This document shows positions 34,143 through 43,769 of a DNA stretch of 50,096 nt, piece by piece; the stretch's first letter is position 1, and every line of letters starts with the position of its first letter. Origin of the DNA: an uncultured Chloroflexota bacterium. Its GTDB lineage: Bacteria; Chloroflexota; Anaerolineae; Aggregatilineales; Phototrophicaceae. The notes below the pieces were generated by a model, which saw only the letters and a list, made by a program, of their open reading frames with translations, was not told the DNA's origin and made no database searches. The stretch is from NCBI GenBank assembly GCA_903877335.1, contig CAIRDJ010000241.1, forward strand, positions 1 through 50,096. The letters are read 5' to 3'. The position numbers and the translations under genes were made by a program.

Positions 34143-34693
34143 ACTCTCCCCTCTACCTATTAACGGACTCTGACCGAAACCTGATTCTGACGGGCTACAC
34201 TGGACCTAACCAACCGGCGTTGGGGCGTGAACTGGCGGAGCGTTTGGGCAGGCGTTTGGTCGTTGTTGAAGAGCGCGTGGAGCAACTCGCAGGCATGCGC
34301 GTGGAAGAAATGCGAGAGACCTTTGGCGTGGCGCATCTGAAGACGATTGAGTTGCAAGCACTCGACGAAATTCTGCTCAATCGCGGTGTGGTGATACGGG
34401 TGAGCGGTGACACATTAGTGAGCGGAAATATGCTTGAACGCCTAGCCGAGACGGGACCTGTTTTCTGTTTGGTGGCGCAACTGGACGCTGTGCTGAGTCG
34501 CTTACACCTAGCGATGGGCACGCGCTTTCAAGACCCTGCCGAGCGCGACTTAGAGCTAGGCAAACTCAAGACGGCGTGGTCGGCGCGGGGCAAAGAGGGG
34601 GTCATTGAGATTGATGCCACCTATCTGACACACTCGCAAACCGTAGAGCGCATCCTCACCCAATGGCGCGACTTGGCACTTAGGCGGGTATAA
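34139..34693 (+). CDS. Shikimate-kinase-like protein lacking the P-loop
   Basis: A 184-residue protein whose layout follows shikimate kinase: LILTGYTGPNQPALGRELAERLGRRL (residues 15-40), VVVEERVEQLAGMRVEEMRETFG where DLDxxIE and the acid-rich helix normally lie, then a GVVIRVSGDTLVSG strand in place of the GGG loop, and LVAQLDAVLSRLH as the lid start. The Walker A GxxGxGKS is replaced by GYTGPNQP, with no lysine, and the Asp-x-Asp is VEE. It should not phosphorylate shikimate in the usual way. It is linked by ATGA overlap to the HAD gene. It may be a pseudoenzyme or ligand sensor. Confidence 0.65.
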   Translation: MNSPLYLLTDSDRNLILTGYTGPNQPALGRELAERLGRRLVVVEERVEQLAGMRVEEMRETFGVAHLKTIELQALDEILLNRGVVIRVSGDTLVSGNMLERLAETGPVFCLVAQLDAVLSRLHLAMGTRFQDPAERDLELGKLKTAWSARGKEGVIEIDATYLTHSQTVERILTQWRDLALRRV

Positions 34694-34706
34694 GTTGCGA
34701 TTGGGC

Positions 34707-34729
34707 GGGGGGCATTCTAAACACCCCCC
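34707..34729. terminator. Possible hairpin between convergent genes
   Basis: G6 and C6 runs separated by 11 bases, between the shikimate-kinase-like gene and tal-pgi, which converge. No T tract on the plus strand. Confidence 0.35.
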
Positions 34730-34739
34730 ACCTAAACGA

Positions 34740-37619
34740 TTAACTAGCGGTACGGCGTGCGTCTACAATATCCAATGCCCGGAGCATCGTCTCTAACGCG
34801 CCCTGAATGTCCCCATCGGATACATGAATACGGATATTACGGCGTTTGTGATCTGTTAATGCCTTGATGTCGCCTGCTGCTTGGGCGGTCTTAAGCGTGC
34901 CGAAGTCATAGCCTGCTTGGGGAATCTCAACGCGCTCGACATCATCATGCGTGAATTGGAAGAACACCCCGTTATTCGCTCCGCCTTTGTGCAATTGACC
35001 GGTGCTGTGCAAGTAGCGCGGACCGTAACCATACGTCACCGCGCGACGGGTGGCGTGGCGCAAACGCTTTTGCAAGAGTTGTAGCGTGGCGGAGGTTTCC
35101 TCCGTGACGGGCGCGTAGGTTAATATGCCGAAGTAATCCCCAGCGCGCGTGCCCACAATTTGCGCGGCGATCACTTCAACAATGTTTTCGCTGTTGAAGT
35201 TGTGTTGCTCGCACAGTTCGCGCAGCGGTTCACGGGTGCTTGCGCTCATGTACAAGCTGATTGCCCCGTTGGTGAGGTCTGGCGTTTGCGTGGGGAGCGT
35301 GCCGTGTTCAGCAAAATACTTGAGCAATTCGTCGGTGTTCGCCTTTGCCTCTGAAACGTTCGGCTCATCAAATGGGTTGATCTTGAGCATGTAGCCGGCA
35401 ATCGCCGTGCCATATTCAAAGCGCAAGAATTCCCCTGCGAGGTCGTACTTGTCCTTGAGATGATAGGTGATGCGCGGTTGTCCCGCCTCGCGCAGGGCAC
35501 GCACTTTGGCATCCATCTCTTCGTTGTCATCCGCGCCCACCAACTTGAGATAGATGAATACGCGGTCGCTGGCGTAGTCTTGCGCCGCAGCGATGGGTCC
35601 TCCCACTACGGGAACCACGCCCACACCCTCTTTGCCGGTGCTTTCCGCGATGAGTTGTTCCGCCCAATCACCAAAGCTGGCGATTTCTTGGCTAGCAACA
35701 ATGACCAACTTATCGCGCTTTTCGGCGTACATTTGCCCCATGATTGCCCCCAACCACAAGCCCGGATGTTGACTGGCGGGGATGTCCTCGCCCATTGCCA
35801 TGAACATGCGCGTGGCACTTCCCCACAGGCGATCCAAATCTAAGCCGATCAACGCGGCGGGCACTAGCCCAAAGTAGCTCAAGGCGCTGTAGCGTCCGCC
35901 AATGTCGGAGGGATTGATGAACACATCCATGAACTGATTTTCTTGGGCGATGGTTTGCAGGATGCTTCCTTCATCCGTGATGGCGAGGAATTGGCTTCCG
36001 TTGTGATGGGTGAGTTCAAAGAAGTAGCGATAGAACGAGAGCGTTTCTAGCGTGCCCCCACTCTTGCTAGAGACGATGAAGAGCGTTTTCTCCAGATCAA
36101 CTGCATCACGGATGGCAGTCACTTGGGCAGGGTCGGTATTGTCTAGCACGCGCAAATCGGGGAAACCTGCTTGTTGCCCAAACGTCTTGAAGAGCACTTC
36201 GGGCGCAAGGCTACTGCCCCCCATTCCCAACAAGACCACATGCTTGAACGCGCTGGCTTGGATGGCGGTTTGCAATGCCTTCAAGCGTGGCAAGTCCATC
36301 GTATCCAGCACATCCAACCATCCCAAACGGTTGACAATCTTGGTCATGACGTTAGGGTTGTCTTTCCAAATGGTGGCATCCTTGTTCCAGATGCGCCCGT
36401 TGATGTGTTCGGCATCCAGCTTGGCGAGGGCAAAGTCAACCGCTTGGCGGTAAATGCCCAGCGCGGTGTGTTGCGTGTCCATCGCGTTCGTCATGAGCAT
36501 GACGCGCTTGGTCTCCACTTGCCCGATCAGCTTATCGAAGCTGTCCACAAACTTGTCGATCCCTTCGTGTTGCAAGCGTTCGGTGACGGCGTGCATATCC
36601 ACCCCAACTTCTGCCAACTTGTTCATCACCTGTTGGGCAGCATCGAGGTCTTGGGTGAGCGTGTTAGCTGGGGTGGCGGTGGAAGCGGTGAACGCCTTGA
36701 GCGTGCTGGGGGGCAAGGTGTTGACGGTGTGCTTGCCGATGAGTGCGTCCACATAGTAGGTGGCGGGGTAGTTGGGGTTTTTGGTGGAGGTGGAAGCCCA
36801 CAACGGACGTTGCACTTGTGCCCCTGCTTGGCTCAATACAGCGAAGCGTTCCCCTTCAAAGAGGCGTTGGTAGCTGGCATAGGCGAGTTTGGCGTTGGCG
36901 ATTGCCGCTTTGCCCAACAACTCATCACTCATGCGGATGCGGTCAAGGTCGCGCCCGGTGGCACTGCGCACATTGGCGTTCAACAAATCATCCACCAGCG
37001 AATCAATCCGACTGATGAAGAAACTTGCCACAGAAGCCACCTTGCTCATGTCGCCACCGCTGGCGTGCAGGCGTTCGACCCCGCGGATGTACGCCTCTGC
37101 CACCGCTTCGTAATTTGCCACCGAGAAGATCAAGGTGACGTTCACGCTAATGCCACTGGCGATAGTCTCTTCAATCGCGCTTAAGCCTGCTACCGTCGCT
37201 GGAATCTTTATCATGAGGTTGGGGCGGTTGACGGCGCGGTAAAGGCGTTTTGCTTCTGCCACCGTGCCTGTTGCATCGTGCGCCAACTTGGGCGAAACCT
37301 CTAGGCTAACGTATCCGTCTTGTGCTTGGGTGCGATCATACACACCGCGCAACAAGTCCGCTGCGTCTTGAATGTCGCGCACGGCGAGTTTCTCATACAG
37401 TTCAACCGCGTCTAAGTCCAGATTGGCTTGAATGACCCCGTCATAATCTGTGCTTTCGCCGATTGCCTGTTGGAAGATGGACGGGTTAGAAGTGAGACCC
37501 AACACGCCCCCCACTTCTACTAACTGCCGAAGTTCGCCGTTATCAATGATCCTGCGCGAGATGTTATCCGTCCAGATGCTTTGACCCAATGACTGAACCT
37601 GTATAGGTGGAATGGTCAT
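34740..37619 (-). CDS. Bifunctional transaldolase/glucose-6-phosphate isomerase
   Basis: A 959-residue fusion of two sugar-phosphate enzymes. Residues 1 to about 370 are transaldolase: GLTSNPSIFQQAI, and Lys138 in LMIKIPATVAG, the Schiff-base lysine. From about 395 onward is phosphoglucose isomerase: VVLLGMGGSSLAPEVL, FIVSSKSGGTLETL, and GGRYSALSYFGLVPAAL. It would join the non-oxidative pentose phosphate pathway to glycolysis in one polypeptide. It starts 22 bases after the transketolase stop, so the two are one operon. Such fusions are known in several bacterial lineages, including Chloroflexota. Both active sites look intact by eye. Confidence 0.93.
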   Translation of the reverse strand: MTIPPIQVQSLGQSIWTDNISRRIIDNGELRQLVEVGGVLGLTSNPSIFQQAIGESTDYDGVIQANLDLDAVELYEKLAVRDIQDAADLLRGVYDRTQAQDGYVSLEVSPKLAHDATGTVAEAKRLYRAVNRPNLMIKIPATVAGLSAIEETIASGISVNVTLIFSVANYEAVAEAYIRGVERLHASGGDMSKVASVASFFISRIDSLVDDLLNANVRSATGRDLDRIRMSDELLGKAAIANAKLAYASYQRLFEGERFAVLSQAGAQVQRPLWASTSTKNPNYPATYYVDALIGKHTVNTLPPSTLKAFTASTATPANTLTQDLDAAQQVMNKLAEVGVDMHAVTERLQHEGIDKFVDSFDKLIGQVETKRVMLMTNAMDTQHTALGIYRQAVDFALAKLDAEHINGRIWNKDATIWKDNPNVMTKIVNRLGWLDVLDTMDLPRLKALQTAIQASAFKHVVLLGMGGSSLAPEVLFKTFGQQAGFPDLRVLDNTDPAQVTAIRDAVDLEKTLFIVSSKSGGTLETLSFYRYFFELTHHNGSQFLAITDEGSILQTIAQENQFMDVFINPSDIGGRYSALSYFGLVPAALIGLDLDRLWGSATRMFMAMGEDIPASQHPGLWLGAIMGQMYAEKRDKLVIVASQEIASFGDWAEQLIAESTGKEGVGVVPVVGGPIAAAQDYASDRVFIYLKLVGADDNEEMDAKVRALREAGQPRITYHLKDKYDLAGEFLRFEYGTAIAGYMLKINPFDEPNVSEAKANTDELLKYFAEHGTLPTQTPDLTNGAISLYMSASTREPLRELCEQHNFNSENIVEVIAAQIVGTRAGDYFGILTYAPVTEETSATLQLLQKRLRHATRRAVTYGYGPRYLHSTGQLHKGGANNGVFFQFTHDDVERVEIPQAGYDFGTLKTAQAAGDIKALTDHKRRNIRIHVSDGDIQGALETMLRALDIVDARRTAS

Positions 37620-37641
37620 GCCTTTACTTGCTCCTTCTCTG

Positions 37642-39633
37642 TTAGCCTAATAAGTGTCGTGCCGCTTGAATAACCGCACGAGCAGTGATGCCATATTCTT
37701 CATAAACTTTTTCGTAGGGGGCACTTGCGCCGAAGCGATCTACCCCGATGCACACCCCATCCATGCCGACATATTTCTGCCAACCCGTTGTAACACCTGC
37801 TTCTATACTAACACGCTTGCGTACAGAGGAAAGTAACACACTTTCCCTGTATTCAGCAGGTTGTTCATCAAACAATTCCCAACACGGCAACGAAACCAAC
37901 CGCGCTTTGATGCCCTCCGCCGTGAGGGTGTGGTATGCCTCATGGGCGATTTCCACTTCGCTTCCGCTTGCCATGAGAATGACATCGGGCGTGCCGTCGC
38001 TATCGGCGAGGACATAACCCCCCCGTGCCACCCCATCCGCTACGCCATCTGCTGACAGCGACGCCACGTTTTGGCGCGTCAAAATGATGGCACTGGGCTT
38101 GGTCAAAGTCATGAGGGTGCGCCATGCTGCCACCGTTTCGTTGCTGTCCGCCGGGCGAAAAACGTACAAATTGGGGATCAAGCGCAATGCCATCACATGT
38201 TCAACCGATTGGTGCGTGGGTCCGTCCTCGCCCAAGCCAATGCTGTCATGCGTGAACACATACACGGCGGGGAGGTGCATCAACGCGCCTAAGCGCATGG
38301 CAGGGCGCATGTAGTCGCTGAAGGTTAAGAACGTCGCACTATAGGGCTTGATGATCCCCCCGTGCAACGCCAACCCGTTCACAATCGCGCCCATCGCATG
38401 TTCACGCACGCCGAAGCGGATGTTCCGCGCGGCAGGTTGGTGGTGGGCGGTGTGGTTGGCACCCTTGATGAGCGTCTTGGTACTGCCGGCAAGGTCAGCA
38501 TCACCGCCGATCATGGTCGGGAAGTGGGTGGCGATCGCGTTCAGCGCGTCCCCTCCTGCGTTGCGCGTGGCGTTTGAGGCGGTGTAATGGGGCAAGTGTT
38601 GATCCCATCCTTCCACCAACACCTGTTGAAGCGCGTTATCCAACGCCTGCGCTTGGGCGGGATTGGCAACTTGCCACGCGCTGAACAGCTCTTGCCATGT
38701 GGATTCAGCTTGCGCCCCGTGTTCGATTGCCTCACGGAAGTGGGCGAGTGCTTCTGCTGGGATGGCGAATGGCTCGCTTTCTGTCCAACCGAGTGCCTGC
38801 TTGGTCAAGCGCACTTCGTCTTCACCCAAGGGCGAGCCGTGCGCTTTGCTGCTGTTCGCCTTGTTGGGGCTACCATAGCCGATGGTGGTTTTGATCTCGA
38901 TCAACGTCGGGCGTTGGGTTTCGGTTTTCGCTTGGGCAATCGCTTCGCTCACATGGGCATACTCATTCCCTTCGGCAACGCGCACGACGTTCCAACCTTG
39001 TGAGGCGAAACGCTGGGGGATGTCCTCCGTGAAGGTCATGTTGGCTTCGCCGTCGAGGGTGATGTCGTTGGAATCGTACAGCACGATCAGCTTGTTCAGT
39101 CCCCAATGCCCCGCCAAAGCGCACGCCTCGATGGCGACCCCTTCCATCAAATCCCCATCCCCTGCCAGAACATAGGTGTAATGGTCGATAATGGCGTGTT
39201 CGGGCGTGTTGAAGGTTTTCGCTAGAAATGCCTCCGCCAATGCCATGCCCACCCCATTTGCCACCCCTTGCCCCAACGGACCGGTGGTGGTTTCTACGCC
39301 GGGGGTTTCGCCATATTCAGGATGACCGGGGGTGGGGCTTCCCCATTGGCGAAAGTTCTTGATGTCTTCCATAGACACATCAAAGCCTGTCAGATGGAGC
39401 AACGAATACAACAACATGCTCCCATGCCCTGCACTGAGGATGAAGCGGTCACGGTTGAACCAGTGTGGATTGCGTGGGTTATAGCGCAGGTGTTGCATCC
39501 AAAGCGCGTAAGCCATGGGCGCAGCTCCCATCGGCAAGCCTGGGTGTCCGCTGTTGGCGCGTTGCACCGCTTCAATGGACAAGACCCGAATGGCATTGAT
39601 TGCCAGGGTGGATAATTCAGAAGATGTAGCCAA
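37642..39633 (-). CDS. tkt: Transketolase
   Basis: A 663-residue thiamine-diphosphate enzyme that moves two-carbon units in the pentose phosphate pathway. Seen: [38 protein letters not shown], the ThDP motif [21 protein letters not shown]…YDSN, and in the second half [21 protein letters not shown] and [14 protein letters not shown]. The start is TTG at 39633 (MATSSEL), supported by GAGGAG eight bases upstream. First gene of the tkt–tal/pgi operon. Confidence 0.94.
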   Translation of the reverse strand: MATSSELSTLAINAIRVLSIEAVQRANSGHPGLPMGAAPMAYALWMQHLRYNPRNPHWFNRDRFILSAGHGSMLLYSLLHLTGFDVSMEDIKNFRQWGSPTPGHPEYGETPGVETTTGPLGQGVANGVGMALAEAFLAKTFNTPEHAIIDHYTYVLAGDGDLMEGVAIEACALAGHWGLNKLIVLYDSNDITLDGEANMTFTEDIPQRFASQGWNVVRVAEGNEYAHVSEAIAQAKTETQRPTLIEIKTTIGYGSPNKANSSKAHGSPLGEDEVRLTKQALGWTESEPFAIPAEALAHFREAIEHGAQAESTWQELFSAWQVANPAQAQALDNALQQVLVEGWDQHLPHYTASNATRNAGGDALNAIATHFPTMIGGDADLAGSTKTLIKGANHTAHHQPAARNIRFGVREHAMGAIVNGLALHGGIIKPYSATFLTFSDYMRPAMRLGALMHLPAVYVFTHDSIGLGEDGPTHQSVEHVMALRLIPNLYVFRPADSNETVAAWRTLMTLTKPSAIILTRQNVASLSADGVADGVARGGYVLADSDGTPDVILMASGSEVEIAHEAYHTLTAEGIKARLVSLPCWELFDEQPAEYRESVLLSSVRKRVSIEAGVTTGWQKYVGMDGVCIGVDRFGASAPYEKVYEEYGITARAVIQAARHLLG

Positions 39634-39840
39634 AAATTCTGCTCCTCAAAAACTACAAGGTACAAGTTTCAATCAAAAAACTATTCAATCGCCTCCAGTA
39701 TAACACCATCCCCACGCGCGGTGGCTAACGATTTTCCGAATTTACCCGAAACCGTCCGCCAGCGTGGCGCGTCACGCCCCAAGCAACACCGCACTTTTGG
39801 AACAATTGAGCGAATTTTCGTGGAATGAAATCGCACGCTG

Positions 39841-39849
39841 TGCTATGAT
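39841..39849 (+). promoter_or_regulatory. Extended -10 promoter element before RM locus 3
   Basis: TGCTATGAT is an extended -10 match 41 bases before the methylase start. TGGAAT lies 17 bases upstream as a poor -35. The 256-base gap 39634-39889 holds nothing else I recognise. The other two RM cassettes show no such element. Confidence 0.4.
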
Positions 39850-39889
39850 AGAATGACGTGGCACGCCAGAAGATGGGATCGGTTCATCC

Positions 39890-40672
39890 ATGCTGTACTA
39901 TCAGAACGACCAAATCACAATCTACAACGATAGCGTTCTAGCTATTGATAGCATCCCTGCTGGGAGTGTGGATTTAATCGTCACCTCGCCCCCTTACAAT
40001 GTCTCAATTGATTACAACAGTCACGCGGACGATAGCACCTATGAGGAATATTTAGCCTTCTCTGAACAATGGATGCGCCGTTGTTATGACTGGCTCAAGG
40101 ATGATGGGCGGTTCTGTTTGAACATCCCACTTGACAAGAACAAAGGCGGACAACGAAGCGTTGGGGCAGATTTCACCCAACTTGCTCGGTCAATCGGCTT
40201 CCAATATCACGCCACCATCATCTGGAATGAAGGCAATATCTCGCGCAGAACTGCGTGGGGATCATGGATGAGCGCGTCCGCCCCGTTTGTGATTGCGCCG
40301 GTTGAGTTAATTGTCGTGCTGTATAAACGGCAGTGGAAAAAGATTTCTGGCACACGTCAGAATGATGTCACCCGCGCCGAATTTTTGGAGTGGACAAATG
40401 GCGTGTGGACATTCAACGGGGAGAGCAAGAAGCGCATTGGACACCCTGCGCCCTTTCCTGTTGAGTTACCGCGTCGCTGCATGAAGATGTTCAGCTATGT
40501 GGGGGATACCGTGTTGGATCCATTCTTGGGGAGCGGGACGACGTTGGTCGCTTGTGTACAGAATAACCGCAAGGGCATCGGCATTGAACTCGATCAACGC
40601 TACAGTGAATTGGCGCACAGGCGCATTGACGTAGCCAGCATTCAACAACTCAAATTACTGGTTGAGGAGTAA
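39890..40672 (+). CDS. DNA methyltransferase of RM locus 3
   Basis: A 260-residue beta-class amino-methyltransferase: motif IV SPPYN at 33-37 in IVTSPPYNVSI, the C-terminal GHPAPFPVELPRRCM and motif I FLGSGTT at 212-218. SPPY occurs in both N4-cytosine and N6-adenine enzymes, so the modified base is undecided. The ATG follows GGGATCGGTTCATCC, a weak ribosome site. The HNH nuclease gene follows after five bases. Base composition is intermediate between the AT-rich RM cassettes and the host genes. Confidence 0.88.
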   Translation: MLYYQNDQITIYNDSVLAIDSIPAGSVDLIVTSPPYNVSIDYNSHADDSTYEEYLAFSEQWMRRCYDWLKDDGRFCLNIPLDKNKGGQRSVGADFTQLARSIGFQYHATIIWNEGNISRRTAWGSWMSASAPFVIAPVELIVVLYKRQWKKISGTRQNDVTRAEFLEWTNGVWTFNGESKKRIGHPAPFPVELPRRCMKMFSYVGDTVLDPFLGSGTTLVACVQNNRKGIGIELDQRYSELAHRRIDVASIQQLKLLVEE

Positions 40673-40677
40673 CTCAC

Positions 40678-41271
40678 ATGGAAACGAAGCTGACCATCAG
40701 CGCACTCATTCTTGAATATTTCCAACAACACCCCAAGCGTCCCCTCCAACATGGCGAGGTAGTGGATTGGGTGGAAGAACAATACTTGCAGGCGTATGGC
40801 AAGAAACCGCGCGATACTTGGCGCGGGATTCGTCAGCTACACCAACAAGGCAAACTCATCAAGGTGGATAAGGGTTTATACATGTATGACCCCGACCACA
40901 TTGCTAACCCAATCCTAGAGGAATTCACACCCGATCAGAAACAAGCGATTTTGGAGCGTGATGGTTATCGCTGTGTGGTGTGTGGCTTGGGCGAAGCAGA
41001 CGGGGTGGACTTGCAGATAGACCACATCCGCCCCAAAGACAAGGGCGGACTAGCCACTTTAGAGAATGGGCAAACGCTTTGCACCAAGCACAATTTGCTC
41101 AAGAAGAACTATGGACAGACTGAAACCGGTAAGCGACTCTTCATCAATTTCTATAGGATTGCTGTTGACGAGGACGATGAAGAAATGATTCAGTTTTTCA
41201 CAGAAGTTTTGCAGGTGTATGATAAACATTCTGTCGATACGCATATTGAATGGAAACCTGTTACCCGATAA
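40678..41271 (+). CDS. HNH endonuclease, probable restriction enzyme of RM locus 3
   Basis: 197 residues. The first ~75 look like a winged-helix DNA-binding domain (ISALILEYFQQHPKRPLQHGEVVDWV…RQLHQQGKLIKVDKGLYMY). Then comes an HNH nuclease: paired cysteines CVVC at 99-102, DH at 115-116, Asn at 130, and C-x-x-H at 135-138 in LCTKHN, a beta-beta-alpha-metal fold with a structural zinc. The start has GAGGAG eight bases upstream and lies five bases after the methylase stop, so the pair is co-expressed. The partner methylase suggests a type II restriction role. The recognition site is unknown. Confidence 0.8.
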   Translation: METKLTISALILEYFQQHPKRPLQHGEVVDWVEEQYLQAYGKKPRDTWRGIRQLHQQGKLIKVDKGLYMYDPDHIANPILEEFTPDQKQAILERDGYRCVVCGLGEADGVDLQIDHIRPKDKGGLATLENGQTLCTKHNLLKKNYGQTETGKRLFINFYRIAVDEDDEEMIQFFTEVLQVYDKHSVDTHIEWKPVTR

Positions 41272-41282
41272 AGAGGTGGAAT

Positions 41283-41516
41283 ATGCACATACACATTCAG
41301 TTATTCGGTGGGCTACGCGACTACCTCCCCCCTGCGCAACGGGGGAAAACCACCCTCAGCGTGAGCGAGGGGGCAACCGTTCACGATGTCCTAGCGCAAC
41401 TGGGCATCCGCACCCCCGTGATCGTCAACATCAACGAAACCCACGAAGTCGAACCGAGCTACCCCGTCCGTGAGGGAGATAAGCTCTTGGTGGTGGGGCA
41501 TTCGTCCGGTGGTTGA
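41283..41516 (+). CDS. MoaD/ThiS-family sulfur-carrier-like protein
   Basis: A 77-residue beta-grasp protein: MHIHIQLFGGLRDYLPP at the start, the VNINETHEVEPSYPVREGDKLLVV end strand and a C-terminal Gly-Gly (GHSSGG) for thiocarboxylate or adduct formation. MoaD-type proteins carry sulfur for molybdopterin, thiamin or tungsten cofactors. No moaE, moeB or thiG gene lies in the window, so its partner is elsewhere. The start has GAGGTGG about five bases upstream. The next gene probably overlaps its end. Confidence 0.8.
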   Translation: MHIHIQLFGGLRDYLPPAQRGKTTLSVSEGATVHDVLAQLGIRTPVIVNINETHEVEPSYPVREGDKLLVVGHSSGG

Positions 41517-42402
41517 CCCCGCACCCTTGACCTTTTGGCAACACTTCCGCACGGCGTACCCTGCCTACGCGGATTCGGTGGCAACCGCTTTTGGGGAGCG
41601 TCCGCGCTGGATCAAGCAACTCATCAAGTGGGTGGCGTTTCCGTTCACGCTGGAGATGGTGCGCTTGGGGCATCGCTATGAGTCGCTCGTCAACCAAGAT
41701 GGAAGCGTTCAACGCGCCAGCGAATGGCTCTTGAAGACGTGTTCGGGCGGGGTGACGGCGCACGGGGCACACAACATCCCCAGCACAGGGGCATTGCTGA
41801 TTGTGGCAAACCATGCCGGCATGGGAGATGCCATCGCCATTCACACCTTTCTACCGCGCCATGACATCTATACGGTGGTCTTTCAGCGTGGGCTATTGGC
41901 GGGCTTGCCGTCGTTTGTCAACTATTGCATCGTGATTGATGAAGCCGATCCCATCGGCTCGATCCGCCAAATCGTGCGCGTCCTCAAAGACGGTCATGCG
42001 GTGTTGCTCTTTCCGTATGGGCAAATCGAACATGATCCGGGGTTGGACTTGCCACAGGCAACTCAAACGCTGGAGGGATGGTCTCGTAGTGTGGAGATCA
42101 TCACGCGCCACGTGAAGGACGTTGCCGTTTTGCCAACTGCTGTGGGGGGAGTCTTGTCACGTCGGGCATTGCGCCATCCCATCGCCCAACGCTTCAAAAC
42201 CTTCAACCGCCAGTCTTTTTTTGCTGGCACGCTTCAGTTACTATTCAAAGCATACCGTGATGCGTGGGTCGATGTTCATTTTGGAACGCCCCTGCGCCAG
42301 TCGATCAACCATGAGGTTGTTCAAGCACAGATGCGCACGTTGCTTGCGCAGGTGCATCAGCAACAAACGGAACGGTTCGGCACTTATCCCCCGTCTTCAT
42401 GA
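41509..42402 (+). CDS. PlsC-like lysophospholipid/1-acyl-glycerol-3-phosphate acyltransferase family protein
   Basis: A ~297-residue acyltransferase-like protein. The motif ALLIVANHAGMGDAIAI carries the HX4D catalytic pair. LFPYGQIEHD stands where the FPEGTRS motif is usual, and PTAVGG where the third block lies. The altered second motif means the acyl acceptor could differ from lysophosphatidate. Start uncertain: GTG at 41509, overlapping the end of the MoaD-like gene, or GTG at 41470. There is no clear transmembrane anchor, although a hydrophobic stretch lies near residues 115-135. Confidence 0.72.
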   Translation: MVDPAPLTFWQHFRTAYPAYADSVATAFGERPRWIKQLIKWVAFPFTLEMVRLGHRYESLVNQDGSVQRASEWLLKTCSGGVTAHGAHNIPSTGALLIVANHAGMGDAIAIHTFLPRHDIYTVVFQRGLLAGLPSFVNYCIVIDEADPIGSIRQIVRVLKDGHAVLLFPYGQIEHDPGLDLPQATQTLEGWSRSVEIITRHVKDVAVLPTAVGGVLSRRALRHPIAQRFKTFNRQSFFAGTLQLLFKAYRDAWVDVHFGTPLRQSINHEVVQAQMRTLLAQVHQQQTERFGTYPPSS

Positions 42403-42429
42403 AAAGAGGAACGTTATACCCAGTCTATT

Positions 42430-42457
42430 TTGGGTTTGCGGATAAAGTAGGTACACT
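42430..42457 (+). promoter_or_regulatory. Possible promoter of the ribA operon
   Basis: TTGGGT and TACACT with a 16-base spacer, 37 bases before the ribA start. I see no FMN riboswitch in the short leader. Confidence 0.4.
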
Positions 42458-42493
42458 TTGGATAAGATCGTCAGCAGTTGAGATAGATGAAAT

Positions 42494-43120
42494 ATGACCC
42501 CCTTGATGATTACGCGCGAGGTCAGCGCACGCATACCCACCGCGTATGGGATGTTTGATCTGTTGGTCTACACCAACAATCGGGATGCCAAAGAGCATCT
42601 TGTGTTCAGCGTGGGCAATCACCCCCAACCCGAACCCACCCTCACGCGCATTCATTCGGAGTGCTTCACAGGGGACGTGATGGGGTCACGCCGTTGTGAT
42701 TGTGGCGAACAGCTTCACCATGCCATGCAGATGATTCAAGCGAGCGGGCATGGGTTGATCTTGTATTTGCGCCAAGAAGGGCGGGGCATTGGCTTGGTCG
42801 ATAAACTCAAGGCATATAACTTGCAAGATCAAGGATATGACACGGTGGATGCAAACCTTGCGCTGGGGCACGCAGAAGACGAGCGCGACTATCACATCGC
42901 CCATTTGATCTTGGCGGATTTGGGGGTTTCGCAATTGCGCCTGATGACCAACAACCCCAGCAAAGTACGCGCCCTCAGCACCGACACCCTCACCATTGTG
43001 GAGCGCGTCCCCCTTGAACCGACCTTGCTCCCCGAAAATACCCACTATCTTCAGACCAAAGTGAACCGCATGAATCACCTGTTGACCTTGCCCGATGACC
43101 CCAACCGTCCCCGTGACTGA
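42494..43120 (+). CDS. ribA: GTP cyclohydrolase II
   Basis: A 208-residue enzyme for the first step of riboflavin synthesis: GTP to 2,5-diamino-6-ribosylamino-4(3H)-pyrimidinone phosphate. The zinc cysteines are in HSECFTGDVMGSRRCDCGEQL, and the catalytic loop is YLRQEGRGIGLVDKLKAY. No RibB (DHBP synthase) domain is fused, unlike many bacterial RibBA proteins. The 3' end overlaps the reductase gene by 26 bases. ribB, ribH and ribE are not in the window. Confidence 0.92.
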   Translation: MTPLMITREVSARIPTAYGMFDLLVYTNNRDAKEHLVFSVGNHPQPEPTLTRIHSECFTGDVMGSRRCDCGEQLHHAMQMIQASGHGLILYLRQEGRGIGLVDKLKAYNLQDQGYDTVDANLALGHAEDERDYHIAHLILADLGVSQLRLMTNNPSKVRALSTDTLTIVERVPLEPTLLPENTHYLQTKVNRMNHLLTLPDDPNRPRD

Positions 43121-43769
43121 ATTCTTCCGCCCCCAACTGTGTGGAGATGGCTTGCCGTTCGTCACCGTCAGCTATGCCCAAAGCCTCGACGGATGCCTTG
43201 CGAGCCACGACCACCGCGCCCTCGCGTTGAGCGGGCAAGCCAGCATGACGCTCACGCATGCCATACGCGCCGGTCACGATGCCATTCTGGTGGGCGTGCA
43301 AACCGTGCTGAGTGATGATCCCATGCTCACCGTGCGGTTGGTGGCGGGCGCACATCCGCAACCTGTGGTGTTGGATTCTCGCCTACGCTTTCCCATTTCT
43401 GCACGGTTGTTGACGCATCCGCGCGGAGTGTGGGTTGCCACCGTCACCCCACCGCCCCCTACGCTTGCCCCCGCGCTCACCGTGCTACACACGAACAGCA
43501 CCCCGAACGGACAGGTAGACTTGCCCCATCTGTTGCAACAACTAGGGGAACGGGGCATCCGTAGCGTGATGGTGGAGGGGGGCGCAACCGTGATCGCTAG
43601 TTTCTTGCAGGCGCGGTTGGTGAATCGGGTGATTGTCACGCTCACCCCCCGTTACTTCGGGGGGGTTGGCATTGCGCACACCTTACGAACCGCCATGCCC
43701 ATTGCCCTGCCCCATCCGCACTGCTTCGCGCTGGGGGAAGATTTCATCCTATGGAGTGATTTGACATGA
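43095..43769 (+). CDS. RibD C-terminal-domain reductase
   Basis: A 224-residue stand-alone version of the RibD reductase domain, which reduces the ribosyl pyrimidine intermediate of riboflavin synthesis with NADPH. Seen: VTVSYAQSLDGCLAS, the GHDAILVGVQTVLSDDPMLTVR signature, and VMVEGGATVIASFL. It lacks the N-terminal deaminase domain of bacterial RibD, resembling the archaeal/fungal arrangement. It starts inside the end of ribA and its stop overlaps the alcohol dehydrogenase start (ATGA). A related dihydropteridine or F420-linked reductase role cannot be excluded. Confidence 0.85.
   Translation: MTPTVPVTEFFRPQLCGDGLPFVTVSYAQSLDGCLASHDHRALALSGQASMTLTHAIRAGHDAILVGVQTVLSDDPMLTVRLVAGAHPQPVVLDSRLRFPISARLLTHPRGVWVATVTPPPPTLAPALTVLHTNSTPNGQVDLPHLLQQLGERGIRSVMVEGGATVIASFLQARLVNRVIVTLTPRYFGGVGIAHTLRTAMPIALPHPHCFALGEDFILWSDLT

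Noticed and set aside
39634-41300. A target duplication around RM locus 3 like those at loci 1 and 2
   Set aside because: Comparing the gap before the methylase with the sequence after the HNH stop gave only GTGGAAT, seven bases, which chance explains.
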